Part shown: one piece after another, positions 43,205 through 58,136 of the stretch
Layout of the letters: each line of letters starts with the position of its first letter
Numbering within the stretch: the first letter of the stretch is position 1
Assembly (NCBI RefSeq): GCF_900101015.1
Contig: NZ_FNFZ01000021.1
Location: forward strand, 1 to 64,000
Direction: 5' to 3'
From: Sarcina sp. DSM 11001
GTDB taxonomy: Bacteria; Bacillota; Clostridia; Lachnospirales; Lachnospiraceae
DNA length: 64,000 nucleotides
Made by a program: the position numbers and the translations under genes
Notes under the pieces: model-generated
Told to the model about the DNA's origin: nothing
Database searches by the model: none
What the model saw: the letters and a program-made list of their open reading frames with translations, nothing else

Positions 43205-43412
43205 ATGTTTTCACCCACCGAAGACAGCAGGTGCGCGCGGAAGCCGCTGGCAGCCGTGTGCGTAAAGGAATGGAAGCATTCCGCCCGCCGAGGATGAGTA
43301 ATGATCTGGACAAGATCCGCCGGAAATCCCCGCTCCCGGATGATACTGGAGAGGGCGCGGCGGTGAAGCATGGATTTTTCAGCTCTCTGTCTTCGCGGCA
43401 GAGAGCTTTTAT
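43205..43412 (+). ncRNA. Ribosomal protein L10 leader
   Basis: A structured GC-rich leader between rplA and rplJ, at the position where the L10(L12)4 complex binds its mRNA in Firmicutes. It ends in a terminator hairpin AGCTCTCTG (43381-43389) / CAGAGAGCT (43399-43407) followed by TTTTATT. This arrangement is consistent with autoregulated attenuation of rplJL. The assignment rests on position and the terminator, not on a covariance match. Confidence 0.65.
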
Positions 43413-43479
43413 TACTCTCCGCCTGAAAAATGCGGGGGAGCCTGTATCCCCTGCAAAAAATCTGTAAGGAGGTAAGATA

Positions 43480-43989
43480 ATGGCAAAAGTTGAATTGAAG
43501 CAGCCGGTCGTCCAGGAAATTTCCGAGAAGATCGACGGCGCCCAGTCTCTGGTTCTCGTAGACCACAGAGGACTGACGGTTCAGCAGGATACGGAACTCC
43601 GCAAACAGCTCCGTGAGGCCGGTGTGTTCTACAAGGTTTACAAGAACACCATGATGAATTTCGCGTTCAAGGGAACCGAGTTCGAAGGCCTTTCTGATCT
43701 GCTCAACGGCCCGAGCGCGATTGCGGTCTCCAAGGAAGATGCGACTGCTCCCGCAAGGATCATCTATGAGTTTGCAAAAACTGCAAAGAACCTCGAGGTC
43801 AAGGGCGGCGTAGTCGAGGGCAGAGTTCTCGACATCAAAGCTCTTGAAGAGGTCTCCCAGATCCCTTCCAGAGACATCCTGCTCGGCAGACTGTTCGGCA
43901 GCATGCAGTCCCCTGTTGCCAACCTGGCACGCGTCATCCAGCAGATCGCCGACAAGGATGGCGAAGGCGCTGCAGCAGTAGAGGCTTAA
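43480..43989 (+). CDS. rplJ: 50S ribosomal protein L10
   Basis: 169 residues (QPVVQEISEKIDGAQSLVLVDHRGLTVQQ ... FYKVYKNTMMNFAFKGTEFEGL). It carries the L7/L12 dimers on the ribosomal stalk. GGAGG upstream. It follows the putative L10 leader and is paired with rplL, 160 bases downstream. Confidence 0.97.
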   Translation: MAKVELKQPVVQEISEKIDGAQSLVLVDHRGLTVQQDTELRKQLREAGVFYKVYKNTMMNFAFKGTEFEGLSDLLNGPSAIAVSKEDATAPARIIYEFAKTAKNLEVKGGVVEGRVLDIKALEEVSQIPSRDILLGRLFGSMQSPVANLARVIQQIADKDGEGAAAVEA

Positions 43990-44150
43990 TGGCCTCAGGC
44001 CGGCGGTGTGAAAGAGATATCTGTTCTGTTATCCGGCACAGGTCCGGGAACATCGCACGGCTCTCAAGAAACTGCGAACAGCATTTTTCTTTATGAAACA
44101 GCATTCTGGTTTGATTATTTTTATGTGATTTGATTTAAGGAGGTCATACA

Positions 44151-44522
44151 ATGGCTAAACTTACTACTGCTGAATTTATCGAAGCGATCAAAGAGCTGTC
44201 CGTTATGGAACTGAACGAGCTCGTCAAGGCCTGCGAAGCGGAATTTGGTGTTTCCGCAGCAGCCGGTGTTGTTGTTGCAGCCGGCCCCGCAGCCGCCGCT
44301 GAGGAAGAGAAGACCGAGTTTGACGTCGAGCTGACCAGCTTCGGCGATCAGAAGATCAAGGTTATCAAGGTTGTCCGTGAGATCACCGGCCTGGGCCTGA
44401 AAGAAGCTAAGGAACTCGTTGAGAGCGCTCCCAAGAACATCAAGGAAGGCGTCTCCAAGGAAGAGGCAGAGGCAATCAAGGCAAAGGTCGAAGAAGTCGG
44501 CGCAAAGATCACCCTCAAGTAA
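44151..44522 (+). CDS. rplL: 50S ribosomal protein L7/L12
   Basis: 123 residues: N-terminal dimerisation domain, Ala-rich hinge ([15 protein letters not shown]), and C-terminal factor-binding domain ([20 protein letters not shown]). It recruits and stimulates translational GTPases such as EF-G and EF-Tu. AGGAGG supports the ATG. Confidence 0.97.
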   Translation: MAKLTTAEFIEAIKELSVMELNELVKACEAEFGVSAAAGVVVAAGPAAAAEEEKTEFDVELTSFGDQKIKVIKVVREITGLGLKEAKELVESAPKNIKEGVSKEEAEAIKAKVEEVGAKITLK

Positions 44523-44557
44523 TCTTTCCTCACTTTTCGATTTTGGATTTGATCCCG

Positions 44558-44600
44558 CAGCGGCAGGCCATGTGGCCCGCCGCTGTCTTTGTTTTTCTTT
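44558..44600 (+). terminator. Intrinsic terminator after rplL
   Basis: Arms CAGCGGC-GGCCA and TGGCC-GCCGCTG (44558-44586, with small bulges), then a T-rich tail. It separates rplJL from rpoBC. Confidence 0.8.
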
Positions 44601-44633
44601 TTCTCCTTTTTCTTCTTGTTTTTAAAATAATTG

Positions 44634-44662
44634 TTGACGAAAGTATACTGTGGTAGTACAAT
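44634..44662 (+). promoter_or_regulatory. rpoBC promoter
   Basis: TTGACG (44634-44639), exactly 17 bases, TACAAT (44657-44662), directly after the rplL terminator. It leaves a ~220-nt untranslated leader before rpoB. Confidence 0.75.
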
Positions 44663-44891
44663 GTTATTCGCATCTTTTTTGCGTGTTATTTTGATGCCTT
44701 TTTTTTCAGAGTGCAGGATTGTACTTTGAATGGAACATTTCCTTATCTTTCCGTAAAAATCATGGAAAGTTCTGTGAATGTGGCCGGGAAAAGCTGCATC
44801 AATGATCAAAGGCCTGAGGATCTGTGTACAGTTAATTTATGCACAGCTCCCAAGCAGCCGCCGACAACGTTGATTTAACGGGGTAAATTTG

Positions 44892-48827
<3,936 letters not shown>

Positions 48828-48967
48828 GAAGCTGTAAACATGTTAATGTGAACATTTTATTATGCGGGCACTGCTGGCAGTGCCCGGAGCTTCTGCCGAT
48901 GCTTTGGGAACCGGTCCCTGCTGTTTGCGGGCGGTTCCTCACAGCCATCTGATTTAAGGAGAAAAAC

Positions 48968-51900
48968 ATGCCGAATACGAAGCAGCAGAGTTATCAGCCG
49001 GTCACATTTGATTCCATCAAAATCGGCCTCGCTTCCCCTGAAAAAATAGAAGAGTGGTCCTACGGTGAAGTGACAAAGCCGGAGACTATCAATTACAGGA
49101 CTCTCAAGCCTGAGCGGGACGGCCTTTTCTGCGAAAAGATTTTCGGACCTACCAAAGACTGGGAATGCCATTGCGGCAAATACAAGAAGATCAGATATAA
49201 GGGCGTCATCTGTGACCGCTGCGGCGTCGAGGTCACGAAGTCCAGCGTGCGCCGCGAGCGTATGGGACATATCAAGCTCGCAGCTCCTGTCTCCCACATC
49301 TGGTATTTCAAGGGAATCCCCAGCCGCATGGGTCTGATCCTTGAGATGTCTCCCAAGAATCTGGAGAAGGTCCTCTATTTTGCCTCCTACATCGTGCTGG
49401 ATGACGGCAAGGGAAACGGCAGGAACAAGGAAGCCGGGTTTGAGGAGATCGACAAGGATCTCGAGAAGGACTATCCGAAATACAAGCAGGTCCTCTCCGA
49501 GAGGGAATATCAGGAAGCCAGAGAAAAATACGGCAATAAATTCCGCGTCGGAATGGGGGCTGAAGCCATTAAGGAGCTTCTCCTCAATATCGATGTCGAA
49601 GAAGAATACAAAGAGCTGTCTGAACAGATGGTGGAAGCCACCGGCCAGAAGCGCGCGCGCATCATCAAGCGCATCGAAGTCATCGAGGCTTTCCGCGAGT
49701 CCGGCAACTCTCCCGCATGGATGATCCTGGACCGCATTCCGGTCATCCCTCCGGATCTGCGTCCCATGGTCCAGCTCGACGGCGGCCGTTTTGCCACGTC
49801 TGACCTGAACGACCTCTACCGCAGGATCATCAACAGAAACAACCGCCTGAAACGGCTGATCGATCTCTCCGCGCCGGATATCATTGTCCGCAACGAGAAG
49901 CGCATGCTCCAGGAGGCGGTCGACGCCCTCATTGACAACGGCCGCAGAGGCCGCCCGGTCACAGGACCCGGCAACCGCGCCCTCAAGTCGCTCTCCGATA
50001 TGCTCAAGGGTAAATCCGGACGTTTCCGTCAGAACCTTCTGGGCAAACGTGTCGACTATTCGGGCCGAAGCGTTATCGTCGTCGGGCCGGAGCTCAAGAT
50101 CTATCAGTGCGGTGTTCCGAAAGAGATGGCCCTGGAGCTGTTCAAGCCCTTCGTCATGAAGGAGCTGGAGAGCAGAGGAATCTCCCAGAATATCAAAAAC
50201 GCCAAGAAGCTGGTGGAAAAGGTGGACGCCCAGGTCTGGGATATCCTGGAGGACGTAATCAAAGAGCATCCCGTCATGCTCAACCGTGCGCCTACCCTGC
50301 ACAGGCTGGGCATCCAGGCGTTTGAGCCGATCCTTGTCGAAGGCAAGGCCATCAAGCTCCACCCCCTGGTCTGTACTGCTTTCAACGCCGACTTCGACGG
50401 TGACCAGATGGCTATCCATCTTCCCCTCTCTGTTGAGGCGCAGGCGGAGTGCAGATTCCTGCTTCTTTCTCCCAATAACCTCCTCAAGCCCTCCGACGGC
50501 GGACCGGTGGCGGTCCCTTCTCAGGATATGGTGCTCGGTATCTACTACCTGACCCAGGAGCGTGAGGGAGAGATCGGGGAAGGCAAGTACTTCCGCAATA
50601 TGAACGAGGCGATCCTCGCCTACGAAAACCATTACATCACCCTGCACACCAAGATCCATGTCCGCACTTCCAAAAAGAATGCGGAGGGAGAGACTGTCAC
50701 CGGTGTGATCTCCACGACACTGGGAAGGCTTCTCTTCAATGAGATCCTGCCTCAGGACCTGGGCTTTGTCGACAGATCCAAACCGGAGAATTTCCTCAAG
50801 CCCGAGATCGACTTCCTGGTCAAGAAGGGTGATCTGAAAAAGATCCTGCAGCGGATTATCGACACTCACGGAACCTTCGCGACGGCGGAAGTCCTGGACC
50901 TTTTCAAGGCCATGGGATACAAGTACTCCACTATCGCGGCCATGACAGTTTCCATCGCGGACATCACTGTTCCCGCGCAGAAACAGCAGCTGCTGGACGA
51001 AGCCCAGCACACTGTCGACAGGATCTTCAAGAACTTCCGCCGCGGCCTGATCACGGAGGAAGAGAGATACAGAGCGGTCAAGCAGACCTGGGACGAGATC
51101 GATGAGAGACTGACCAAGGCCCTGCTGGAAAGCCTTGACAAGTACAACAATATCTTCATGATGGCCGATTCCGGCGCCCGAGGCAGCAACCAGCAGATCA
51201 AACAGCTGGCGGGCATGCGCGGACTGATGTCAGATACCACGGGCCGTGCCATCGAGCTGCCGATCAAGTCCAATTTCCGCGAAGGTCTGGACGTTCTGGA
51301 ATACTTCATGTCTGCCCACGGCGCCCGTAAGGGACTTTCCGATACAGCCCTGCGTACCGCGGACTCCGGTTACCTGACCAGACGTATGGTAGACGTCTCC
51401 CAGGAACTGATCATCCGCGAGATTGATTGCTGTGAGGGTAAAGAGGCTGTTCCGGGAATGTCCGTCAAGGCATTCATGGACGGCAGGGAGACGATCGAAG
51501 GCCTGCAGGACCGTATTACCGGCCGTGTCTCCTGTGAAGATATTTATGATAATGACGGCAGTCTGATCGTCAAAAAGAACCACATGATCACTCCCAAGCG
51601 CGCCTCCAGGATCATTGCCAAGGGCGCGACCAGGGTCAAGATCCGCACGATCCTGACCTGCCGTTCCCACTCCGGCATCTGCGCCAAGTGCTACGGCGCC
51701 AACATGGCGACCGGAGAGATGGTCCAGGTCGGTGAAGCGGTCGGCATCATTGCCGCCCAGTCGATCGGTGAGCCTGGTACACAGCTGACCATGAGAACCT
51801 TCCATACCGGCGGTGTTGCGGGCGGCGATATCACACAGGGTCTTCCCCGTGTCGAAGAGCTGTTCGAAGCCAGAAGACCCAAGGGTCTGGCCATCATCTC

Positions 51901-52852
51901 CGAGTTTGGCGGCACCGTGACTGTCCGCGACAATAAGAAGAGCCGCGAAGTTATCGTCACAGATGATGAGACCGGCGAATCCAAGGAGTACCCGATCCCC
52001 TACGGTTCCCGAATCAAGGTTATCGACGGCACAAGCATTGAGGCCGGTGATGAGCTGACTGAGGGAAGCATCAATCCCCACGACCTTCTCAAGATCAAGG
52101 GGATCCGCGCGGTGCAGAACTACCTGCTCCAGGAGGTCCAGAAGGTCTACCGCCTCCAGGGCGTTGACATCTGCGACAAGCACATCGAGGTGATCGTGCG
52201 CCAGATGCTCAAAAAGATCCGGATCGAGAACAGCGGAGATACGAGTTTCCTGCCCGGCAGCCTTGTGGATGTCCTTGATTTCGAGGAAGAAAACGAGCGC
52301 CTGACCCAGCAGGCCCTTGTCCCTGCTGAGGGCAAGCAGGTCATCCTGGGAATCACAAAAGCAGCTCTGGCAACGAATTCCTTCCTGTCCGCGGCTTCTT
52401 TCCAGGAGACGACCAAGGTCCTTACGGATGCGGCGATCCACGGAAGGGTCGACCCTCTGATCGGTCTGAAGGAGAATGTCATCATCGGTAAGCTGATCCC
52501 TGCCGGCACCGGCATGAAACGCTACCGCACGACACGCCTGAGCACGGATGCCAGGGTCAGGGCAAACGCCGCGAAGAGAGAACAGAACGATGAGAACAAT
52601 CAGCCGCTGACCAAGGAAGAGATCGCTTCCATGGTAGCCTCTCAGAACGCTGTTCCTTACGAAGAGCCGGAGACAGGCTTTGAACAGTCTGAAGGACCTG
52701 AAGATTCCCTTTTCGAGGAATTCAAGGAGGAATTCGGCATCGACGCTCCCGGATCCCCGGCTGAGCAGGAAAAGGAGACCAGCCTGGATGATGTGGATCT
52801 TTCCGGGTCTGATGTACTTGAACCTGTACCTGAATCGGAAGAAGAGAAATAA
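48968..52852 (+). CDS. rpoC: DNA-directed RNA polymerase subunit beta'
   Basis: 1294 residues. Zinc site 1 is [20 protein letters not shown]. The catalytic Mg motif is [12 protein letters not shown], preceded by [14 protein letters not shown]. The trigger loop/bridge helix region includes [26 protein letters not shown]. Zinc site 2 is [13 protein letters not shown]. The C-terminus ends in an acidic tail (about 1240-1294). AAGGAG upstream. Terminated by the hairpin at 52893, which overlaps the rpsL promoter. Confidence 0.97.
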   Translation: MPNTKQQSYQPVTFDSIKIGLASPEKIEEWSYGEVTKPETINYRTLKPERDGLFCEKIFGPTKDWECHCGKYKKIRYKGVICDRCGVEVTKSSVRRERMGHIKLAAPVSHIWYFKGIPSRMGLILEMSPKNLEKVLYFASYIVLDDGKGNGRNKEAGFEEIDKDLEKDYPKYKQVLSEREYQEAREKYGNKFRVGMGAEAIKELLLNIDVEEEYKELSEQMVEATGQKRARIIKRIEVIEAFRESGNSPAWMILDRIPVIPPDLRPMVQLDGGRFATSDLNDLYRRIINRNNRLKRLIDLSAPDIIVRNEKRMLQEAVDALIDNGRRGRPVTGPGNRALKSLSDMLKGKSGRFRQNLLGKRVDYSGRSVIVVGPELKIYQCGVPKEMALELFKPFVMKELESRGISQNIKNAKKLVEKVDAQVWDILEDVIKEHPVMLNRAPTLHRLGIQAFEPILVEGKAIKLHPLVCTAFNADFDGDQMAIHLPLSVEAQAECRFLLLSPNNLLKPSDGGPVAVPSQDMVLGIYYLTQEREGEIGEGKYFRNMNEAILAYENHYITLHTKIHVRTSKKNAEGETVTGVISTTLGRLLFNEILPQDLGFVDRSKPENFLKPEIDFLVKKGDLKKILQRIIDTHGTFATAEVLDLFKAMGYKYSTIAAMTVSIADITVPAQKQQLLDEAQHTVDRIFKNFRRGLITEEERYRAVKQTWDEIDERLTKALLESLDKYNNIFMMADSGARGSNQQIKQLAGMRGLMSDTTGRAIELPIKSNFREGLDVLEYFMSAHGARKGLSDTALRTADSGYLTRRMVDVSQELIIREIDCCEGKEAVPGMSVKAFMDGRETIEGLQDRITGRVSCEDIYDNDGSLIVKKNHMITPKRASRIIAKGATRVKIRTILTCRSHSGICAKCYGANMATGEMVQVGEAVGIIAAQSIGEPGTQLTMRTFHTGGVAGGDITQGLPRVEELFEARRPKGLAIISEFGGTVTVRDNKKSREVIVTDDETGESKEYPIPYGSRIKVIDGTSIEAGDELTEGSINPHDLLKIKGIRAVQNYLLQEVQKVYRLQGVDICDKHIEVIVRQMLKKIRIENSGDTSFLPGSLVDVLDFEEENERLTQQALVPAEGKQVILGITKAALATNSFLSAASFQETTKVLTDAAIHGRVDPLIGLKENVIIGKLIPAGTGMKRYRTTRLSTDARVRANAAKREQNDENNQPLTKEEIASMVASQNAVPYEEPETGFEQSEGPEDSLFEEFKEEFGIDAPGSPAEQEKETSLDDVDLSGSDVLEPVPESEEEK

Positions 52853-52861
52853 AAATTTTTA

Positions 52862-52890
52862 TTGACAAGCGGTATGCTTGTACGTATAAT
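52862..52890 (+). promoter_or_regulatory. Perfect-consensus promoter for the rpsL-rpsG-fusA unit
   Basis: TTGACA (52862-52867), 17 bases, TATAAT (52885-52890): all twelve consensus bases match. The expected start near 52897 lies inside the left arm of the following hairpin. Confidence 0.9.
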
Positions 52891-52892
52891 CC

Positions 52893-52920
52893 AAGGGTGT
52901 GGCTCTGGCCACACCCTTTT
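52893..52920 (+). terminator. rpoC terminator overlapping the rpsL transcription start
   Basis: Eleven-base perfect arms AAGGGTGTGGC (52893-52903) and GCCACACCCTT (52908-52918) with a TTTT end. Read-through from rpoC forms the full stem. Transcripts from the rpsL promoter would lack the first four or so bases of the left arm. Confidence 0.85.
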
Positions 52921-52986
52921 CAAATGCTGTCATGACTGCTCCGTCAGCAACAGACAGCGAAAAATCTTACAAGGAGGTGAAATAGA

Positions 52987-53409
52987 ATGCCAACATTTAA
53001 CCAGCTAGTTAGAAAGGGTCGCGAGACTTCTGTCAAGAAGTCCACAGCGCCGGCACTGCAGAGAGGCTTTAACTCTCTCCGCAAGCGTTCCATCGATGTC
53101 AGCGCCCCGCAGAAGCGCGGTGTCTGCACGGCCGTCAAGACAGCTACTCCCAAGAAGCCTAACTCAGCGCTTCGTAAAATTGCCAGAGTACGTCTTTCCA
53201 ACGGCATCGAAGTTACATCTTATATCCCCGGCGAAGGGCACAATCTGCAGGAGCACAGCGTGGTTCTGATCAGAGGCGGAAGAGTTAAAGATCTGCCCGG
53301 TACCAGATATCACATCATTCGCGGTACATTGGATACAGCCGGTGTTGCAAACCGCAAACAGGCTCGCTCCAAATATGGCGCGAAGAGGCCCAAAGCTGCT
53401 AAGAAGTGA
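52987..53409 (+). CDS. rpsL: 30S ribosomal protein S12
   Basis: 140 residues ([13 protein letters not shown]...). It keeps the decoding-site loops [11 protein letters not shown] and [28 protein letters not shown], with the lysines whose mutation gives streptomycin resistance in wild-type form. Strong AAGGAGGTG. First gene of the str cluster. Confidence 0.97.
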   Translation: MPTFNQLVRKGRETSVKKSTAPALQRGFNSLRKRSIDVSAPQKRGVCTAVKTATPKKPNSALRKIARVRLSNGIEVTSYIPGEGHNLQEHSVVLIRGGRVKDLPGTRYHIIRGTLDTAGVANRKQARSKYGAKRPKAAKK

Positions 53410-53711
53410 GGTACAGTCCGCTGCCTGATCCATGGCAGCAGAACAGGCTCTGAGAATGTGAGAGCCCCCCGCTTTCCGGCAGTACGGATGCCGGCGGCAT
53501 GACGGGGACCTCTCCCCAGAGTCAGACTAATCACAAGTAATGTTAGTGTTGGAGTTCTATGAGAATACAGCTGTCCCGGTTTTAACGGGACAGACACTGC
53601 ACGGCGTCGCCCGGCATGACCTGTAATATTAATAGAAGAGACAGCACGGACACGAATCTGCGTATTAGTGAGTACCTGTGATTTATCAAAATTGATAAGG
53701 AGGGAAGTAAC
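53410..53711. other. 302-bp rpsL-rpsG spacer
   Basis: Unusually long for this pair. No gene is seen. It contains a hairpin TGTCCCG-N6-CGGGACA-like (53572-53592) and ends in AAGGAGGG. It may be an untranslated regulatory segment; S7 is a known autoregulator in other bacteria, but no binding structure could be recognised. Confidence 0.35.
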
Positions 53712-54182
53712 GTGCCGCGTAAAGGACATGTTCAGAAAAGAGATGTACTGGCAGATCCCTTATACAACAACAAAGTGGTCACCAAGCTGATCAACGCTAT
53801 CATGCTTGACGGCAAGAAGGGTGTCGCACAGAAGATTGTGTATGGTGCATTTGCCAAGATGGAAGAAAAGACCGGCAAGCCGGCAGTAGAAGTTTTTGAA
53901 GGTGCAATGAACAATATCATGCCTGTGCTCGAAGTCAAGGCCAGACGTATCGGTGGTGCCACCTATCAGGTTCCGATCGAAGTCCGTCCCGACAGGCGCC
54001 AGGCCCTCGCGCTCCGCTGGATCGTTATGTTCTCCCGCAAGAGAGGCGAGAAGAAAATGGAAGATAAGCTTGCAGGCGAGCTGCTGGATGCCTTTAACAA
54101 CACCGGCGCATCTGTCAAGAGAAAAGAAGACATGCACAAGATGGCAGACGCCAACAGAGCATTTTCTCACTACAGATTCTGA
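53712..54182 (+). CDS. rpsG: 30S ribosomal protein S7
   Basis: 156 residues starting with GTG (53712) or read as [20 protein letters not shown]. It shows the conserved [32 protein letters not shown] and [20 protein letters not shown]-type end. It nucleates assembly of the 30S head and contacts the E site. SD AAGGAGGG. Confidence 0.97.
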   Translation: MPRKGHVQKRDVLADPLYNNKVVTKLINAIMLDGKKGVAQKIVYGAFAKMEEKTGKPAVEVFEGAMNNIMPVLEVKARRIGGATYQVPIEVRPDRRQALALRWIVMFSRKRGEKKMEDKLAGELLDAFNNTGASVKRKEDMHKMADANRAFSHYRF

Positions 54183-54349
54183 TCAGCAGCCCGAGGACAC
54201 TAAGGCTGCAGCATGAGATGATCTGACAGAAAAGGAACCGGTCATGCCCCGTCCATCCGGATCAGGACGGTTTTTAAAAAAGGGAGTTCAGGGTGATCAG
54301 CCCGAGGTTCTCCCGGGTGACGAATGTTGGTTCCGCAGGAGGAAAGGCA

Positions 54350-56461
54350 GTGTCAGCAAGAGAGTACCCCCTGGAAAGAACCAGGAATATCGGTATTATG
54401 GCCCACATCGATGCGGGCAAAACTACGCTCACAGAGCGGATCCTGTATTATACAGGCGTTAATTATAAGATTGGTGAGACCCACGAGGGTACCGCGACCA
54501 TGGACTGGATGGAACAGGAACAGGAACGCGGTATCACCATCACGTCTGCGGCGACAACCTGTCACTGGACGCTGCACGACCACATGAAAGTCAAACCGGG
54601 AGAAAAGGAATGCCGTATCAACATTATCGACACTCCCGGACACGTTGATTTCACAGTGGAAGTCGAGCGTTCGCTCCGCGTCCTTGACGGCGCGATCGGC
54701 GTATTCAGTGCCAAGGGCGGCGTAGAACCGCAGTCAGAGAACGTATGGCGTCAGGCGGACACCTATAATGTCCCGCGCATGGCGTTCATCAATAAAATGG
54801 ACGTGATCGGCGCGGATTATTTCGGCAGTGTCGAACAGATCCGGAATCGTCTGGGCAAAAACGCGATCATGATCCAGATCCCGATCGGGGCTGAGGAGAC
54901 CTTCCGCGGGCTCGTTGACCTGTTCGAGATGGAAGCTTATATCTATAATGACGACAAGGGCGATGATATTTCGGTCTGCCCGATCCCTGATGAAGTCATG
55001 GAACAGGCAGAGCTCTACAGGGCAGAGCTTGTCGAAAAGATCTGTGAGCTGGATGACGACCTGACTGAGAAATTCCTCGAAGGCGAGGAGCCTTCCAAGG
55101 AGGAGCTCAAGGCAGTCCTGCGCAGGGCGACCTGCGATTGTACTGCTGTTCCGGTCTGCTGCGGCAGCGCCTACAGGAACAAGGGTGTTCAGAAGCTGAT
55201 CGATGCAGTGGTCGAGTTCATGCCCGCCCCCACGGATATCCCGTCCATCAAGGGCACGGATCTGCAGGGCAATGAGGTGGAGCGCCACTCCTCCGATGAG
55301 GAGCCTTTCTCCGCACTTGCCTTCAAGATCATGACCGATCCCTTTGTCGGTAAACTTGCCTTTTTCCGCGTGTATTCAGGCGTAGCCCACGCCGGCTCTT
55401 ATGTCCTGAATGCCACGAAGGATAAAAAGGAGCGCCTCGGCCGCATCCTGCAGATGCACGCCAACAAGCGTGCCGAGCTGGAGCAGGTCTACTCGGGCGA
55501 CATCGCTGCGGCGGTCGGCCTGAAGTTCACCACGACCGGCGACACCATCTGCGATGAGAGCCACCCTGTGATCCTTGAGTCCATGGAGTTCCCGGAACCG
55601 GTTATCGAGCTGGCGATCGAACCCAGGACAAAGGCAGGACAGACCAAGATGGCCGAAGCCCTGGCAAAGCTTGCGGAGGAGGATCCCACCTTCCGCCAGC
55701 ATACCAATAAGGAAACCGGCCAGACGATCATCGCGGGTATGGGCGAGCTTCACCTTGAGATCATCGTTGACAGACTTCTGCGCGAGTTCAAGGTGGAAGC
55801 AAATGTAGGCGCACCTCAGGTCGCCTATAAAGAGACCTTTACAAAGAGCGTCGAAGCGGAATACAAGTACGCAAAGCAGTCCGGCGGACGCGGCCAGTAC
55901 GGCCACTGCAAAGTACGTTTCGAGCCCATGGATGCCAACGGCGAGGAGCTCTTCAAGTATGACTCCGAGGTCGTCGGCGGCAGTATTCCCAAGGAATATA
56001 TCGCGCCTGTCGGCGCGGGCATCGAAGAGGCAATGCGCGCAGGTTCCCTCGGCGGCTTCCCGGTCGTCGGGATCCATGCGACAGTCTTTGACGGATCCTA
56101 TCATGAGGTCGACTCCTCGGAAATGGCCTTCCACATTGCAGGTTCGCTCTGCTTCAAGGAAGCCATGAAGAAAGCGGAGCCTGTGCTCCTCGAGCCGATC
56201 ATGCGCGTTGAAGTCACCATGCCGGAAGAGTATATGGGCGACGTCATCGGAGATATCAACTCCAGGCGCGGCCGCATCAGCGGTATGGATGAGATCGGCG
56301 GCGGACGCATGGTCACAGGATTCGTTCCGCTCTCCGAGATGTTCGGATATGCGACGGACCTCCGTTCAAAGACCCAGGGACGCGGAAATTACTCCATGTT
56401 TTTTGAAAAATATGAGCCCGTTCCCAAAAATGTTGCGGACAAGGTCCTGAACATCAAATAA
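54350..56461 (+). CDS. fusA: Elongation factor G
   Basis: 703 residues from GTG 54350: AGGAGG at 54337-54342 lies seven bases upstream and the product [23 protein letters not shown] has the normal N-terminus. A GTG at 54293 would add 19 residues. G1 is AHIDAGKT, G2 [12 protein letters not shown]3 DTPGHVDFT and G4 NKMD. Domains III-V are complete ([25 protein letters not shown]). GTPase that drives translocation. Length is normal. Confidence 0.96.
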   Translation: MSAREYPLERTRNIGIMAHIDAGKTTLTERILYYTGVNYKIGETHEGTATMDWMEQEQERGITITSAATTCHWTLHDHMKVKPGEKECRINIIDTPGHVDFTVEVERSLRVLDGAIGVFSAKGGVEPQSENVWRQADTYNVPRMAFINKMDVIGADYFGSVEQIRNRLGKNAIMIQIPIGAEETFRGLVDLFEMEAYIYNDDKGDDISVCPIPDEVMEQAELYRAELVEKICELDDDLTEKFLEGEEPSKEELKAVLRRATCDCTAVPVCCGSAYRNKGVQKLIDAVVEFMPAPTDIPSIKGTDLQGNEVERHSSDEEPFSALAFKIMTDPFVGKLAFFRVYSGVAHAGSYVLNATKDKKERLGRILQMHANKRAELEQVYSGDIAAAVGLKFTTTGDTICDESHPVILESMEFPEPVIELAIEPRTKAGQTKMAEALAKLAEEDPTFRQHTNKETGQTIIAGMGELHLEIIVDRLLREFKVEANVGAPQVAYKETFTKSVEAEYKYAKQSGGRGQYGHCKVRFEPMDANGEELFKYDSEVVGGSIPKEYIAPVGAGIEEAMRAGSLGGFPVVGIHATVFDGSYHEVDSSEMAFHIAGSLCFKEAMKKAEPVLLEPIMRVEVTMPEEYMGDVIGDINSRRGRISGMDEIGGGRMVTGFVPLSEMFGYATDLRSKTQGRGNYSMFFEKYEPVPKNVADKVLNIK

Positions 56462-56489
56462 AATTTTGCGTTTCCGCACAAAATCCCTG

Positions 56490-56518
56490 TTGAAATATAC
56501 AGGTGAGTTTATTATAAT
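56490..56518 (+). promoter_or_regulatory. tuf promoter
   Basis: TTGAAA (56490-56495), 17 bases, TATAAT (56513-56518), about 100 bases before the tuf start. tuf can thus be transcribed independently of fusA. Confidence 0.8.
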
Positions 56519-56620
56519 GTTGTGCAGTGACTGTTAAAAATTGCCTTAAATATGAACAGTCATCTGCAGCTTAATAGTTTTAAAGGTTGTAACCCAATTA
56601 TTTAAGGAGGAAATTAGACA

Positions 56621-57811
56621 ATGGCAAAAGCGCATTTTGACAGAACAAAACCGCACTGCAACATCGGCACCATCGGCCACGTTGACCACGGCAAAACCAC
56701 TCTGACCGCTGCTATCACCAGCGTTCTCGCAGTCCGCCAGGGCGGCACAGCAGTTGCTTTCGATCAGATCGACAAGGCTCCCGAAGAGAAAGAGCGTGGT
56801 ATCACCATCAACTCCGCTCACGTCGAGTATGAGACTGCCAAGAGGCACTATGCACACGTAGACTGCCCCGGACATGCTGACTATGTCAAGAACATGATCA
56901 CCGGCGCTGCTCAGATGGACGGCTCCATCCTCGTTGTTGCCGCTACTGACGGTGTTATGGCTCAGACCAGAGAGCACGTTCTGCTGGCCCGCCAGGTCGG
57001 TGTTCCCTATATCGTAGTATTCATGAACAAGTGCGACGCAGTTGATGACGAAGAGCTCCTCGACCTGGTCGAGATGGAAGTTCGTGATCTGCTGACCGAG
57101 TATGAGTTCCCGGGCGATGACCTTCCCGTTATCCGCGGCTCTGCTCTGAAGGCTCTCGAGGATCCGAACAGCAAGTGGGCTGACAACATCATGGAGCTCA
57201 TGGATGCTGTTGATGAGTATATCCCCAACCCTCAGCGTGAGAACGACAAGCCTTTCCTTATGCCCATCGAGGACGTCTTCACAATCTCCGGTCGTGGTAC
57301 TGTTGCTACCGGCCGTGTCGAGCGTGGTATGCTGAAGGCTATGGAGCCCGTTGAGATCCTTGGTATCAAGGAAGAGACAATGAAGTCCGTCTGCACCGGT
57401 ATCGAGATGTTCCGCAAGACTCTGGATTACGCAGAGGCAGGCGACAACGTAGGCCTTCTTCTTCGTGGTATTGAGAGAACCGCTATCGAGCGTGGCCAGG
57501 TTATTGCAAAGCCCGGCACCGTTACCTGCCACAAGAAATTCACCGCTCAGGTCTACGTCCTGACCAAAGATGAAGGCGGCCGTCATACCCCTTTCTTCAA
57601 CAACTATCGTCCTCAGTTCTATTTCAGAACAACTGACGTTACCGGTGTTATCTCCCTTCCCGAGGGAACTGAGATGTGCATGCCTGGCGATCACGTCGAG
57701 ATGACCATCGAGCTCATCCACCCCATCGCTATGGAGCAGGGTCTTACCTTCGCTATCCGTGAAGGCGGCCGCACTGTCGGTTCCGGCCGTGTTGCTTCCG
57801 TTCTGGACTAA
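56621..57811 (+). CDS. tuf: Elongation factor Tu
   Basis: 396 residues. G1 is GHVDHGKT, switch [16 protein letters not shown]3 DCPGHADY, G4 NKCD and G5 SALK, followed by domains II and III ([31 protein letters not shown]). It delivers aminoacyl-tRNA to the ribosome. AAGGAGG precedes the ATG. Codon use is strongly biased, as expected for a very highly expressed gene. Confidence 0.97.
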   Translation: MAKAHFDRTKPHCNIGTIGHVDHGKTTLTAAITSVLAVRQGGTAVAFDQIDKAPEEKERGITINSAHVEYETAKRHYAHVDCPGHADYVKNMITGAAQMDGSILVVAATDGVMAQTREHVLLARQVGVPYIVVFMNKCDAVDDEELLDLVEMEVRDLLTEYEFPGDDLPVIRGSALKALEDPNSKWADNIMELMDAVDEYIPNPQRENDKPFLMPIEDVFTISGRGTVATGRVERGMLKAMEPVEILGIKEETMKSVCTGIEMFRKTLDYAEAGDNVGLLLRGIERTAIERGQVIAKPGTVTCHKKFTAQVYVLTKDEGGRHTPFFNNYRPQFYFRTTDVTGVISLPEGTEMCMPGDHVEMTIELIHPIAMEQGLTFAIREGGRTVGSGRVASVLD

Positions 57812-57890
57812 TATCAGGACTGATTCTGTAATACGGTCATTCTGAAGGATGACAGGCACCGGCGCAGGCCGGCGCAAATAAGATGATTAT

Positions 57891-57922
57891 GCCCCGCCGC
57901 GAACCCTCACGGCGGGGCTTAT
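57891..57922 (+). terminator. Intrinsic terminator after tuf
   Basis: GCCCCGCC (57891-57898) and GGCGGGGC (57911-57918) followed by TTATTA. The T-run is interrupted but the stem is very GC-rich. Confidence 0.75.
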
Positions 57923-57972
57923 TACATCCCGGACAGACATACACAAGACATAAAAACCATCATCTGGAATGC

Positions 57973-58109
57973 AGCGTAAACAGCAGTACAGCGTGAACAG
58001 CAGTACAGCGTGAACAGCAGTACAGCAAAAACAGCAGTACAGCAAAAACAGCAGTACAGCATGAACAGCAGTACAGCATGAACAGCGGTACAAGCATAAA
58101 CAGCAATAC
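57973..58109 (+). repeat. Eight tandem 17-bp repeats upstream of the SGNH gene
   Basis: Eight uninterrupted copies of AGCGTGAACAGCAGTAC with variants AGCAAAA... and AGCATGA..., ending about 25 bases before the SGNH start codon. The period is not a multiple of three, and no frame through it looks genic. Confidence 0.92.
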
Positions 58110-58136
58110 TGCTGTACGTTGCAGTTATGGAGTGGA

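Noticed and set aside
48860-51010. 716-residue minus-strand frame opposite rpoC
   Set aside because: Same reason: an antisense shadow of rpoC without SD or domain.
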